This document shows positions 37,043 through 45,874 of a stretch of DNA of 64,000 nt, one piece after another. The position numbers were made by a program, and so were the translations under genes. Location: NCBI GenBank assembly GCA_963759155.1, contig CAVWXX010000001.1, forward strand, positions 310,001 through 374,000, in the 5' to 3' direction. The notes under the pieces are model-generated. The model had not been told where the DNA came from, made no database searches, and saw only the letters and a list, made by a program, of their open reading frames with translations. The number at the start of each line of letters is the position of its first letter. The first letter of the stretch is position 1. The stretch is from SZUA-36 sp963759155. Lineage in GTDB: Bacteria > Pseudomonadota > Gammaproteobacteria > Xanthomonadales > SZUA-36.

Positions 37043-39730
37043 CTAGTGCGCTGTATCCCAGTCCTTTCCGGAACCAACGTCCACGACAAGCGGTACGTCC
37101 AGTTTTGCCGCAGCCGACATATGTTCAACGATCGCATCAGACACTAAAGCAAGCTGGCCTTCTTCCACTTCCAGTACCAGCTCATCGTGCACCTGCATCA
37201 CCAGTCTTGCGCCCGGCTTCTCGGTCTGCAGCCAATGGTCCACCTTGATCATGGCAATCTTGATAATATCCGCCGCTGTTCCCTGCATCGGGGCATTGAT
37301 GGCGGCGCGCTCTGCTCCCTGGCGACGCATCATATTGCTGGCATTGATCTCCGGCAAATACAGGCGACGGCCGAACAGGGTTTCAACATAGCCTTTTTCA
37401 CGTGCCTGCTCACGGGTTTCCTCCATAAAGACCCGCACATCCGGATAGCGTGCGAAATACGTATCCATGTATTCCTGTGCCTCGGGACGGCTGATATCCA
37501 GCTGTCGACCGAGTCCGAAGGCTGACATGCCGTACATCAGTCCAAAATTGATCGCCTTGGCCGCACGGCGCTGATCATCCGTCACCTTTTCATAGTCTGC
37601 GCCAAATACCTCACCCGCCGTCGCCCGGTGAACATCAACACCATCATGGAAGGCCTTGAGCAATCCCTTGTCCCCGGACAGGTGAGCCATGATACGCAGT
37701 TCGATCTGGGAGTAATCGGCTGCCAGTATGATGCTGCCTTTCGGTGCGACAAAGGCCGTACGTATTTTGCGCCCCTGTGGTGTGCGTATGGGGATGTTTT
37801 GCAGGTTGGGGTTGGATGAAGAAAGCCTTCCTGTTGCCGCAACCGCCTGGTGATAGGAGGTATGTACACGCCCGGTATGCGGGTTTATCTGCTCGGGAAG
37901 TTTATCGGTGTAGGTTGATTTGAGCTTGGAAATCGACCGGTTTTCAAGAATCAGTTTAGGTAGTTCATAATCCACAGCCAGTTCTTTCAACACGTCTTCG
38001 GCTGTGGATGGCTGACCTTTGGGTGTCTTGCGGATGACCGGCAGCTCAAGTTTTTCAAAGAGTATCTGCTGTAATTGTTTGGGAGAACCCAGGTTGAACG
38101 GCTGACCGGCAGCCTGGTGTGCCTGTTCTTCCAACTCCAACATGCGTTTGGCCAACTCACTACTCTGCTGACGCAATGTTGCGCCATCAATCAACACACC
38201 GGTCTGCTCCATTCTGGCCAGCACCGGTATCAGCGGGATTTCAATTTCTTCTAACACCTTTTCAAGGGCAGGCTCAGCCTGAAGCTTCGGCCACAGGTGC
38301 TGATGCAATCGCAATGTGATGTCGGCGTCCTCAGCCGCGTAATGACCGGCATCTTCAATCGAGACCTGGCTGAAAGGTATCTGCTTGGCGCCCTTACCGG
38401 CGATATCTTCGTAGTGGGTGGTCTTGTGACCCAGGTACTTAAGCGCCAATGAGTCCATATCGTGACGACTGCCGGTGCTATTGAGCACGTAGGATTCGAG
38501 CATGGTGTCAAAGGCAACACCCTGCACCGCTAAATCGTAGCGTGACAGGACATTCATGTCGTACTTGATGTGCTGACCCACCTTTTTGGGTGATTCGTCC
38601 TCCAGGAGCGGTCTGAGAGCCTGCAAAACCATGTCACGGTCAAGTTGGCCGGGGACACCCGGGTAATTGTGACCCACCGGTATGTAAACTGCTTCAAAGG
38701 CATCGATGGCAAAACTCAGCCCCACCAGCTCTGCCTGCATCGGATCAAGACTGGTCGTTTCAGTATCAAAAGCGATCAGATCAGCGTTCTGAAGCTTGTC
38801 CAGCCACTGATTAAAACGCGGCATGTCGAGAATCGTGGTGTAAACCGGTTCTTTACCTTTGGCCTGGGGTGTTTCTTCAGTGCCAAGTTCCCGTAACCAG
38901 CTGTTGAACTCGTTACGCTGCAGAAATTCACGCAGGGCAACTTCATCTACAGGTCCGCGTTTTAGTTGGTCGACATCAAGATCAAGGTCCAGATCTCCGC
39001 GGATAGTGGCCAAATCCTTTGAAAGCGGCAGGGTTTCAAGCGCCTCGCGCAGGTACTCACCGATCTTACCTTTCATATCCGGGGCATTCGCGATTACGCC
39101 ATCCAGATCCTGCCAGTTGTTCAGCCACTTGGCAGCCGTTTTTGGACCGCACTTCTCTACCCCGGGAATGTTGTCCGCCTTGTCACCTGTCAATGCCAGG
39201 TAATCGACGATCTGCTCCGGTGTCACGCCAAATTTTTCCACCACGCCATCGGCATCCATGGATGTATCGGTCATCGTGTTGACCAGTGACACGTGGTCAT
39301 TGACCAATTGGGCCATGTCCTTGTCGCCGGTTGAGATCACACAGTTGATTTTCTGATCTGTAGCACGGTTTGCCAGGGTACCGATGACATCGTCGGCTTC
39401 AACACCCGGCACCTCGATCAGTGGCAGACCCATCAAGCGGACAATCTCATGAATCGACTCTACCTGCTGCCTGAGTTCCAGCGGCATCGGCGGACGATTG
39501 GCCTTGTATTCGGCATACATCTCGTGGCGAAACGTCGGGCCTTTTGCATCGAAAACCACCGCGATATTGTCTGATTCCGCGTCTTTGAGCAGACGCCGCA
39601 ACATATTGGCCACACCAAGCAGGGCACCCGTTGGCTCACCTGCCGAATTGGTCAGGTTGGGTAGTGCATGGTACGCACGATAGATATAGGACGAACCATC
39701 GACCAGGTAGAGAGTATTATTTGTGCTCAT
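37043..39730 (-). CDS. polA: DNA polymerase I
   Basis: An 895-residue repair and Okazaki-fragment polymerase with all three domains. 5' nuclease (1-290): YLVDGSSYIYRAYHALP and ALTGDKADNIPGVEKCGPKTA. 3'-5' exonuclease (about 300-500): IAFDTETTSLDPMQAE and YAAEDADITLRL, with the acidic residues kept. Polymerase (about 520-895): AADYSQIELRIMAHLS (motif A), RRAAKAINFGLMYGMSAFGL (motif B), and MQVHDELVLEV (motif C). Length and motifs are normal. The start is 96 bases from the divergent DUF2782 gene. Confidence 0.99.
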   Translation of the reverse strand: MSTNNTLYLVDGSSYIYRAYHALPNLTNSAGEPTGALLGVANMLRRLLKDAESDNIAVVFDAKGPTFRHEMYAEYKANRPPMPLELRQQVESIHEIVRLMGLPLIEVPGVEADDVIGTLANRATDQKINCVISTGDKDMAQLVNDHVSLVNTMTDTSMDADGVVEKFGVTPEQIVDYLALTGDKADNIPGVEKCGPKTAAKWLNNWQDLDGVIANAPDMKGKIGEYLREALETLPLSKDLATIRGDLDLDLDVDQLKRGPVDEVALREFLQRNEFNSWLRELGTEETPQAKGKEPVYTTILDMPRFNQWLDKLQNADLIAFDTETTSLDPMQAELVGLSFAIDAFEAVYIPVGHNYPGVPGQLDRDMVLQALRPLLEDESPKKVGQHIKYDMNVLSRYDLAVQGVAFDTMLESYVLNSTGSRHDMDSLALKYLGHKTTHYEDIAGKGAKQIPFSQVSIEDAGHYAAEDADITLRLHQHLWPKLQAEPALEKVLEEIEIPLIPVLARMEQTGVLIDGATLRQQSSELAKRMLELEEQAHQAAGQPFNLGSPKQLQQILFEKLELPVIRKTPKGQPSTAEDVLKELAVDYELPKLILENRSISKLKSTYTDKLPEQINPHTGRVHTSYHQAVAATGRLSSSNPNLQNIPIRTPQGRKIRTAFVAPKGSIILAADYSQIELRIMAHLSGDKGLLKAFHDGVDVHRATAGEVFGADYEKVTDDQRRAAKAINFGLMYGMSAFGLGRQLDISRPEAQEYMDTYFARYPDVRVFMEETREQAREKGYVETLFGRRLYLPEINASNMMRRQGAERAAINAPMQGTAADIIKIAMIKVDHWLQTEKPGARLVMQVHDELVLEVEEGQLALVSDAIVEHMSAAAKLDVPLVVDVGSGKDWDTAH

Positions 39731-39832
39731 GCAACATTTCTTCCAGATTCAGTTATTCGGGTCTGTTATGCTGAGAGTATATAGAATCAGCTACCGATAG
39801 ATTATTAATTTGCTGTTGATGGAGCAATGCGA

Positions 39833-40189
39833 ATGAAGCAAAAATGGATAAGTGTGCTGGCCCTTGGCTCATTGATCTGCGGGTTGGCGGTGGCGCAGGA
39901 GGAAGCGACAGAAAACGTTGACCCCGCAGCACCACCACCGATAGTACCCATCCCCCCCAAAGTACCCGGTGAAGAGCTCGAACCCAGTGTTGTGATTACC
40001 GAAAGGGAAGGCCAGCGTATTGAAGAATACATGCAAAATGGCCGTGTCTACATGGTCAAAATCACCCCTGTAAAAGGACCTGCCTATTATTACCTTGATG
40101 AAGATGGTGATGGTGAGCTTGAGTTACGGGAGTCCGACCGCAAACTGAACCCGGTGCAACCGGTGTACTGGAAGCTCAAAGAGTGGTGA
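39833..40189 (+). CDS. DUF2782 exported protein
   Basis: A 118-residue protein with a signal peptide (KQKWISVLALGSLICGLAVAQ), a proline-rich segment (APPPIVPIPPKVPGEELEP) and a compact C-terminal domain (GQRIEEYMQNGRVYMVKITP...YYYLDEDGDGELE). It matches DUF2782, a family beside polA in Pseudomonas and relatives; function unknown. ATG 39833 is eight bases after GGAG; ATG 39827 is only two bases from it and unlikely. It overlaps the next gene by seven bases. Confidence 0.88.
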   Translation: MKQKWISVLALGSLICGLAVAQEEATENVDPAAPPPIVPIPPKVPGEELEPSVVITEREGQRIEEYMQNGRVYMVKITPVKGPAYYYLDEDGDGELELRESDRKLNPVQPVYWKLKEW

Positions 40190-40713
40190 CATCACCCGCA
40201 CAGGAGCCACCTGTGCACTTAGCGGCGTTGCGTAGTTTTATCGCACTGTCCGGCAAAGCCACCGCCTGGCTGACGCTCGTCATGGTTTTGCTGACATTCA
40301 CCATCGTGGTACTTCGTTATGGTTATAACATGGGCTGGATCTGGCTACAGGAATCGTTGACCTACCTTCATGTCGCCGTTTTCAGCGTGGCTGCCGCATG
40401 GGCTTTGCAACAGGACGGGCATGTTCGTGTCGATATTTTTTATGCGGGTATGACAGTCAAAAGCCGCGCCCGTGTCGACTTGCTGGGCACACTGATATTC
40501 CTTGTTCCCTTTTGTGTTTTTATCCTGGTTATCTCCTGGCCATACGTGGCAAATTCCTGGAAGCTACTGGAATCTTCAAGGGAGGCCGGTGGGTTGCCAC
40601 TGGTGTTTCTGCTCAAGTCACTCATCCTGGTGATGCCCGCGTTATTGCTTTGTCAGGCCATTATCAACATCACAGACGCATGGAAAACCCTGCGTACTGA
40701 ACCTGGCACCTGA
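40183..40713 (+). CDS. TRAP transporter small permease (DctQ), without partners
   Basis: A 176-residue inner-membrane protein with four hydrophobic segments and the DctQ pattern (FTIVVLRYGYNMGWIWLQE; FSVAAAWALQQDGHVRVDIFYA). DctQ normally pairs with the large DctM permease and a periplasmic DctP binding protein to import organic acids. No dctM or dctP follows; trmH begins three bases after its stop, and none occurs elsewhere in the window. The start is one of two consecutive GTG codons (40183 or 40186). Confidence 0.85.
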   Translation: MVTSPAQEPPVHLAALRSFIALSGKATAWLTLVMVLLTFTIVVLRYGYNMGWIWLQESLTYLHVAVFSVAAAWALQQDGHVRVDIFYAGMTVKSRARVDLLGTLIFLVPFCVFILVISWPYVANSWKLLESSREAGGLPLVFLLKSLILVMPALLLCQAIINITDAWKTLRTEPGT

Positions 40714-40716
40714 GCC

Positions 40717-41385
40717 ATGACGCCCGAACGCGTCACCCGGGTCGATGCGGTACTGGCGCAACGCCAACCTGATCTGACCGTGTTTGCAGAGAACCTGCAC
40801 AAACCCAAAAACTTCTCGGCCATGGTTCGAAACTGTGACGCCGTGGGTATCAATGAAATGCATGTATCACCGGGTGAGAATAGTCTCCGCACCCACTGGA
40901 AAACCTCCCAGGGAGCCGAGAAATGGGTATATATCAATACCCACGACAGTACACAGAGTAGCTGCACCTATCTGAAATCAAAAGGTTTTCAACTGGTAGC
41001 AGCACATTTGAGTGATGACGCGATAGATTTTCGAGACTTTGATTACACCCAACCCACAGCCCTTGTCATGGGCTCCGAGTTATTTGGTGTCAGCGATGAG
41101 ACCCTGTCTTTTGTCGACCAGCAGATCACCATACCGATGATGGGTGTAACCCAGTCCCTGAACGTTTCGGTGGCTTGCGCGATCGTGCTCTACGAAGCAC
41201 AACGCCAAAGACAGGCTGCAGGCATGTATGACCAATGCCGCCTGGATGATGAAACGCTCGCACGGCAACGATTTGAGTGGCTACACCCGGTGCTCACTAG
41301 CTATTGTAGAAAACATCGACTTCCTTATCCGTCTCTGGACGAAGCAGGTGATTTGGCAGAACCGATGCCAAGAGCGAAACCCTGA
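40717..41385 (+). CDS. trmH: tRNA (guanosine-18-2'-O)-methyltransferase
   Basis: A 222-residue SPOUT-fold enzyme that methylates G18 in the tRNA D loop. Motifs: PKNFSAMVRNCDAVGINEMH (motif 1 with the catalytic Arg), ALVMGSELFGVSDE (motif 2), and IPMMGVTQSLNVSVACAIVLYEAQRQR (motif 3, knot). The length is like E. coli TrmH. It is cotranscribed with DUF2782 and the TRAP gene by spacing. Confidence 0.93.
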   Translation: MTPERVTRVDAVLAQRQPDLTVFAENLHKPKNFSAMVRNCDAVGINEMHVSPGENSLRTHWKTSQGAEKWVYINTHDSTQSSCTYLKSKGFQLVAAHLSDDAIDFRDFDYTQPTALVMGSELFGVSDETLSFVDQQITIPMMGVTQSLNVSVACAIVLYEAQRQRQAAGMYDQCRLDDETLARQRFEWLHPVLTSYCRKHRLPYPSLDEAGDLAEPMPRAKP

Positions 41386-41406
41386 TCATTCTCTACTTAT
41401 TACTCT

Positions 41407-41775
41407 CTATTTCTTTTCTTTAAGCAATCCAGCGAGACCTGCAAACGGGCTATGCGTGGCTGAGCTTTCTTGTGTCTCAGATTCGAGATGACCATAGGCC
41501 GCGTCGATCAACCGGGAGTGTTCGTTATCGTGGCAATAAACACAAAGTAGCTCCCAGTTACTACCATCCTGCGGGTTGTTGTCGTGGTTGTGGTCACGAT
41601 GATGAACCGTAAGCTCCTGCAGGTTCTCCCTGGTGAACTCACGTACACAGCGACCACAAACCCAGGGGTACATTTTAAGCGCCTTCGCCCGGTATCCCTT
41701 CTCACGTTCATCAGTGGCCTTGCGTGCCTCGGCGACGATTCTGTCGAGATTTTTTGATGATTTTTCTGCTGTCAT
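41407..41775 (-). CDS. yajD: YajD-type HNH nuclease-fold protein
   Basis: A 122-residue protein with an HNH/treble-clef motif: CGRCVREF (about residue 40), ELTVHHRDHNHDNNP (about 55), and ELLCVYCHDNEHSR (about 75), matching YajD of E. coli. HNH proteins bind a metal through the Cys pairs and often nick DNA; YajD has no proven activity that I know of. ATG 41775 is preceded by AGAGGG; upstream frame is aroE antisense-free spacer. It follows aroE by 13 bases. Confidence 0.9.
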   Translation of the reverse strand: MTAEKSSKNLDRIVAEARKATDEREKGYRAKALKMYPWVCGRCVREFTRENLQELTVHHRDHNHDNNPQDGSNWELLCVYCHDNEHSRLIDAAYGHLESETQESSATHSPFAGLAGLLKEKK

Positions 41776-41788
41776 AACTGCCCTCTTC

Positions 41789-42625
41789 TCAAACTGCGTC
41801 GCGTCGAAGGACATCAATAACAGAACGGGTTTCCGGCTGTTCACCCGTCCAGATGGAAAAACTTTTTGCGGCCTGCTCCACCAACATACCCAGGCCATCA
41901 AGATAGGGCCATCGCATTTCTTCACACAGTCGCTTTAACGGCAGGCTGGCTTTGAAATAGTTCATGTCATAGCAAAGTGCATCTGGCGCGAAAACCGAGC
42001 CTGGCAACGGTGGCGCCTCACCGTGATGCCCCAGTGAGGTGGCATTGATCACCAGGTCAAAAGTGCCTTTTGAAGACAGGTCAGCCCAGCCCGTAACAGA
42101 GACTTTTCCCCCGGAGTCGAAGCGTTCCGACAGGGCCTGAGCACGATCCAGGTTGCGATTGACCAGCAAAACCTCCGAGGGGCCTTGTGCCAGCAAAGCA
42201 CCCAAGATACCCGCCGCCGCACCCCCGGCCCCAAGAACAAGCACACGTTTGCCGGCAAGGTTTATTCCATGATTCCCGGTCAAATCAGTGATGAGCCCGG
42301 CGCCATCAGTGGTATACGCAAACCACCCTGATGATTGACGAACAAGGGTATTGGCAGCCTGCGCCAGGGTGACTTCCGGTGATGAACCCGAAGCCAACTG
42401 CCATGCATCCCGTTTGAATGGCAAAGTGACATTGCATCCCATGCCACCTGTGAGTCGAAAAGCATCCAGCGCCCCGGGGAACTCATTGACATCGGGTTCT
42501 ATCAGCCGATACTCAATTTTCAACCCGAACTGTGCCGCAAACCGACGGTGTATCGCCGGGGATAAAGATGATTTTACCGGTTGCCCGAACAGCGCCAGCT
42601 TGATCAGTTCTTTTCCCTGATCCAC
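41789..42625 (-). CDS. aroE: Shikimate dehydrogenase
   Basis: A 278-residue NADP-dependent enzyme reducing 3-dehydroshikimate in aromatic amino-acid synthesis. Motifs: FGQPVKSSLSPAIHRRFAAQ (substrate site), GCNVTLPFKRDAW with catalytic Lys, DGAGLITDL, the NADP loop VLVLGAGGAAAGILGAL, VINATSLGHHGEAPPLP and GLGMLVEQAAKSFSIWTG. GTG 42625 overlaps the hemB end by 22 bases. In many relatives aroE follows hemF; here it follows hemB. Confidence 0.97.
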   Translation of the reverse strand: MDQGKELIKLALFGQPVKSSLSPAIHRRFAAQFGLKIEYRLIEPDVNEFPGALDAFRLTGGMGCNVTLPFKRDAWQLASGSSPEVTLAQAANTLVRQSSGWFAYTTDGAGLITDLTGNHGINLAGKRVLVLGAGGAAAGILGALLAQGPSEVLLVNRNLDRAQALSERFDSGGKVSVTGWADLSSKGTFDLVINATSLGHHGEAPPLPGSVFAPDALCYDMNYFKASLPLKRLCEEMRWPYLDGLGMLVEQAAKSFSIWTGEQPETRSVIDVLRRDAV

Positions 42626-43599
42626 GCTGCTGCCTGTAATGCAAAGTACGTCAATATGCCATCTGCGCCGGCCCGCTTGATACTGGTAAGGGCCTCCATC
42701 ACGACAGATTTTTCATCCAGCCAACCATTGATGGTTGCCGCTTTGAGCATCGCATACTCACCGGACACCTGGTAAACATAGGTTGGCGCACCAAAGGTGT
42801 CCTTCACTCGCCGAACGATGTCAAGGTAGGGTAAACCCGGTTTGACCATGACCATATCCGCACCCTCATCAAGGTCCAGTTCCACTTCCGAAATAGCCTC
42901 ATCGGAATTAGCCGGATCCATCTGGTAGGTATATTTGTTACCTCCACCCAGTGCACCCGCAGAACCAACTGCATCCCTGAACGGGCCATAGAACGAAGAG
43001 GCATATTTGGCCGAGTAAGCCAGGATTCGTGTATTGATATAACCCGCAGCTTCCAGAGCATCGCGAATCTCACCAATGCGGCCATCCATCATGTCTGATG
43101 GCGCTACGATATCGGCACCCGCCTGTGCGTGTGAGACTGCCTGCTTGACCAGGGCAACCACGGTTTCATCATTCACGATGTAACCCTGTTCGTTCATCAG
43201 GCCGTCCTGCCCGTGACTGGTAAAAGGATCAAGGGCCACATCCGTCATGACACCCAGCTCCGGGTAAGCTTTTTTCAGTGCACGTACCGCCCGTTGTGCA
43301 AGCCCATCGGGGTTCCAGGCTTCACAGGCATCGTCCGTTTTGGCTTCCGGTGCTGTTACCGGAAAAAGTGCGATGGCCGGAACACCCAGGCGAACACATT
43401 CTCCAGCCTGGACAAGCAAACGGTCGATGCTCATACGTTCGACACCCGGCATGGACGCCACCTTTTCGGTGCAGTCTTCACCTTCGATAACAAATACCGG
43501 CCAGATTAAATCATCCGGTGTTACGACGGTTTCACGCATCAGGCGACGGGAAAAATCATCTGCGCGCATACGGCGCATACGGGTAGAAGGAAAACTCAT
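42604..43599 (-). CDS. hemB: Delta-aminolevulinic acid dehydratase (porphobilinogen synthase)
   Basis: A 331-residue enzyme joining two 5-aminolevulinates into porphobilinogen. Catalytic lysines lie in AYSAKYASSFYGPFRDA and MVMVKPGLPYLDI. The metal segment reads DVALDPFTSHGQDGLM, the aspartate type seen in magnesium-dependent Pseudomonas-like enzymes, not the cysteine-rich zinc type. Full length. It heads hemB-aroE-yajD. Confidence 0.98.
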   Translation of the reverse strand: MSFPSTRMRRMRADDFSRRLMRETVVTPDDLIWPVFVIEGEDCTEKVASMPGVERMSIDRLLVQAGECVRLGVPAIALFPVTAPEAKTDDACEAWNPDGLAQRAVRALKKAYPELGVMTDVALDPFTSHGQDGLMNEQGYIVNDETVVALVKQAVSHAQAGADIVAPSDMMDGRIGEIRDALEAAGYINTRILAYSAKYASSFYGPFRDAVGSAGALGGGNKYTYQMDPANSDEAISEVELDLDEGADMVMVKPGLPYLDIVRRVKDTFGAPTYVYQVSGEYAMLKAATINGWLDEKSVVMEALTSIKRAGADGILTYFALQAAAWIREKN

Positions 43600-43631
43600 G
43601 TTATTGGTCCTTTAAAAATAGTGTGTGAATT

Positions 43632-44240
43632 TTAACTCTCTTTCTCATCGTACTCATACCAGACGCTCAGTTTTTCTACCAGTTCCGCAAGTCCGGCTTT
43701 ATTGAGGGAAGAAAACACCTGGGCGCTGGCGATGTCAGGCAAATCGCGTTGTATCTTGAGCAAGGTAGACTGTGCCGGTCCGCGTTTGAGTTTATCTGAC
43801 TTGGTCAGCAATATATGGCAGGGTATTTCCGCTGCCTCGCACCACTCCAGCATTTGCTGATCAAACTCACGCATCGGGTGACGGATATCCATCACCAGCA
43901 CAACACCGCGCAAACACTTGCGTGTTTTGAAATAGCGTGCCATGACATTCCGCCAATGCTCTTTTAGCTTCAGGGGAACCTTGGCGTAACCATATCCGGG
44001 TAAATCGGCTATACGCCGGTTTTCGTCCAGCTCGAAGATAACAATTTGCTGGGTACGACCCGGCGTTTTACTGGTACGGGCAAGAGACTTTTGATCTGTT
44101 AATGTGTTGATTGCACTGGATTTACCTGCATTTGACCGACCCGCAATAGCGACCTCAATTCCTTGATCTCCCGGCAGTTGCTTCAACTCGTGGGCATTGA
44201 GTACATAGCTGGCAACCCGGAAAGGGTTCTTCATTTTCAT
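43632..44240 (-). CDS. engB: Ribosome biogenesis GTPase EngB (YihA/YsxC)
   Basis: A 202-residue GTPase needed for large-subunit assembly. G1 AGRSNAGKSSAIN (about residue 37), G2 region SKTPGRTQQI, G3 DLPGYGYAKV, G4 LTKSDKLKRG and G5 FSSLNKAG are all present. It is divergent from cytochrome c4. In E. coli and Pseudomonas engB is close to polA; here it is about 4 kb from it. Confidence 0.97.
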   Translation of the reverse strand: MKMKNPFRVASYVLNAHELKQLPGDQGIEVAIAGRSNAGKSSAINTLTDQKSLARTSKTPGRTQQIVIFELDENRRIADLPGYGYAKVPLKLKEHWRNVMARYFKTRKCLRGVVLVMDIRHPMREFDQQMLEWCEAAEIPCHILLTKSDKLKRGPAQSTLLKIQRDLPDIASAQVFSSLNKAGLAELVEKLSVWYEYDEKES

Positions 44241-44349
44241 TGTTTGTTTCTCACATTTTTATATCTTAGCGCTGGAACGATCGTTACGAAAACGGGATAA
44301 TAAGCGCCCATTTCGGTCATTGTACGCAAACATTCCTGGAGAGTACGAA

Positions 44350-44976
44350 ATGAAGCAATTATTGCAATTCGCGATCGGCCTGTCGCTGCTGGTCTCTTTA
44401 CCTGTTCTGGCATTGGGTGATGCCGCTGCCGGACAAGGCAAATCTGCCATATGTGCAGCCTGTCACGGCGCAGACGGCAACAGTGTTGTGCCAAACTGGC
44501 CCAAACTGGCCGGTCAACACGCAGATTACCTGCAACGCCAATTTGACTTGATCAAGGCCGGTAGCCGACCCGTTCCGGAGATGGCCGGCATCGTCATCGG
44601 CATTTCCGATCAGGACATGGCTGACATTGCAGCCTATTTTTCCAGCCAGACCACCAGCGCCGGACTCACCGATGAGTCATTACGTGCCGCCGGCGAACTG
44701 CTTTACCGGGGCGGCAATGCCGATACCGACATACCCGCTTGCATGTCCTGCCATGGTCCGGCAGGCGAAGGTAACCCGCTTTCCGGTTACCCGAGTCTTG
44801 CAGGCCAACACACGGTCTATTCTGAAAAAATGCTGACCGGCTTCCGGTCCGGTACGACCTGGGGCGCGGATGACGCCAGCAGCAAGATCATGACCGATGT
44901 GGCCAAGCGGATGACCGATGAGGAAATCAAGGCTGTGGCCAGTTATATCCAGGGTCTGCACGCCGTTAACGAATAA
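44350..44976 (+). CDS. Dihaem cytochrome c4
   Basis: A 208-residue periplasmic electron carrier with signal peptide (KQLLQFAIGLSLLVSLPVLALG) and two similar halves, each with one haem site: CAACHGADGNS (about residue 35) and CMSCHGPAGEG (about 130). Both halves have the YPSLAGQH / WPKLAGQH phrase typical of c4, which usually feeds terminal oxidases. ATG 44350 follows GGAGAG. It precedes dsbA, as in Pseudomonas. Confidence 0.95.
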   Translation: MKQLLQFAIGLSLLVSLPVLALGDAAAGQGKSAICAACHGADGNSVVPNWPKLAGQHADYLQRQFDLIKAGSRPVPEMAGIVIGISDQDMADIAAYFSSQTTSAGLTDESLRAAGELLYRGGNADTDIPACMSCHGPAGEGNPLSGYPSLAGQHTVYSEKMLTGFRSGTTWGADDASSKIMTDVAKRMTDEEIKAVASYIQGLHAVNE

Positions 44977-45056
44977 GCCCGAAACGGCAGTGCGGAACAA
45001 TAAGCTTCTGTAGTGGTCTGTATGCCGACAAGAAACCATATGTGGAGAAGTAAATA

Positions 45057-45692
45057 ATGATTCAAAAAGTAATATTGGCACTAGGCCTGCTGCTCGGCAG
45101 CCAGTTGGCGATGGCCCAGGCAGAGCCTTACCAGGAAGGCGTTCATTACTTCAAGATAGACCAGGTTCCAGCCGACACCGGTTCCGGCACCGTCGAAGTG
45201 ACTGAACTCTTCAGCTATGGCTGTTCTCATTGCAATACCTTTGAGCCCTATCTGGAAAGCTGGAATCAGACCAAGCCTGACAACGTCGTATTTAACCGTA
45301 TAGCCGTTGCCTTTGGTCGAAAAGCATGGGAAATGATGGCCCGCGCCTATATTACGACCGAGATGCTGGGTATTGCTGACGAAAGTCACATGGCGATGAT
45401 GGATGCGATCTGGAAAGAAAAGAGACAGTTTCGCACCGTGGATGAACTGGCAGAGTTTTACACTCAATTCGGCATTGAAAAATCGGCCTTCCTGTCAAAC
45501 TTCCAGTCATTTGCTGCCGACAGCACACTGCGTAAAAGTCAGCGTGATGTACAGCTTTTTGGCATAACCGGCACACCAAGCCTTGTTGTCAATCGTAAGT
45601 ACAGGGTCACCAGCAACAAGAACGTCAGGGGCTTCAATGAAATGCTGGACATCGTAGACTACCTTGTAAGCAAAGAGACAGTTTCTCCATAA
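45057..45692 (+). CDS. dsbA: Thiol:disulfide interchange protein DsbA
   Basis: A 211-residue periplasmic thioredoxin-fold oxidase that inserts disulfides into exported proteins. Signal peptide (ILALGLLLGSQLAMAQ), VTELFSYGCSHCNTFEP with the active-site pair Cys56/Cys59, the inserted helical domain, and GTPSLVVNRKYRV with the cis-proline. The dipeptide between the cysteines is Ser-His, where E. coli DsbA has Pro-His; this could change the redox potential. It follows cytochrome c4 by 80 bases. Confidence 0.95.
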   Translation: MIQKVILALGLLLGSQLAMAQAEPYQEGVHYFKIDQVPADTGSGTVEVTELFSYGCSHCNTFEPYLESWNQTKPDNVVFNRIAVAFGRKAWEMMARAYITTEMLGIADESHMAMMDAIWKEKRQFRTVDELAEFYTQFGIEKSAFLSNFQSFAADSTLRKSQRDVQLFGITGTPSLVVNRKYRVTSNKNVRGFNEMLDIVDYLVSKETVSP

Positions 45693-45736
45693 GACCCTAT
45701 CCGGGGCTCACACCATTGGGCCACCATCGTTTATGT

Positions 45737-45758
45737 CGTTCCCGCACCGGCGGGAACG
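45737..45758. repeat. REP-like palindrome after dsbA
   Basis: Perfect 9-bp arms CGTTCCCGC and GCGGGAACG around the loop ACCG. No T run follows, so it is more like an intergenic palindromic repeat than a terminator; it resembles the element at 16197 in its GTC(A/G)T(T/C)CCC context. Confidence 0.6.
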
Positions 45759-45874
45759 TTCCCCAAAACCGTTTCAAGTGCCATTGCCTGGCAATTCTTT
45801 AGTCATATTTGCTGTTGACTCAAGCACGCATAAGAGTATTCTGTTGTTTCCTTACCACATCAAATTAAAAACTT

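Noticed and set aside
41407..41775. HNH protein as a restriction or homing endonuclease
   Set aside because: The layout matches the widespread small YajD protein, with no methyltransferase or intron nearby.
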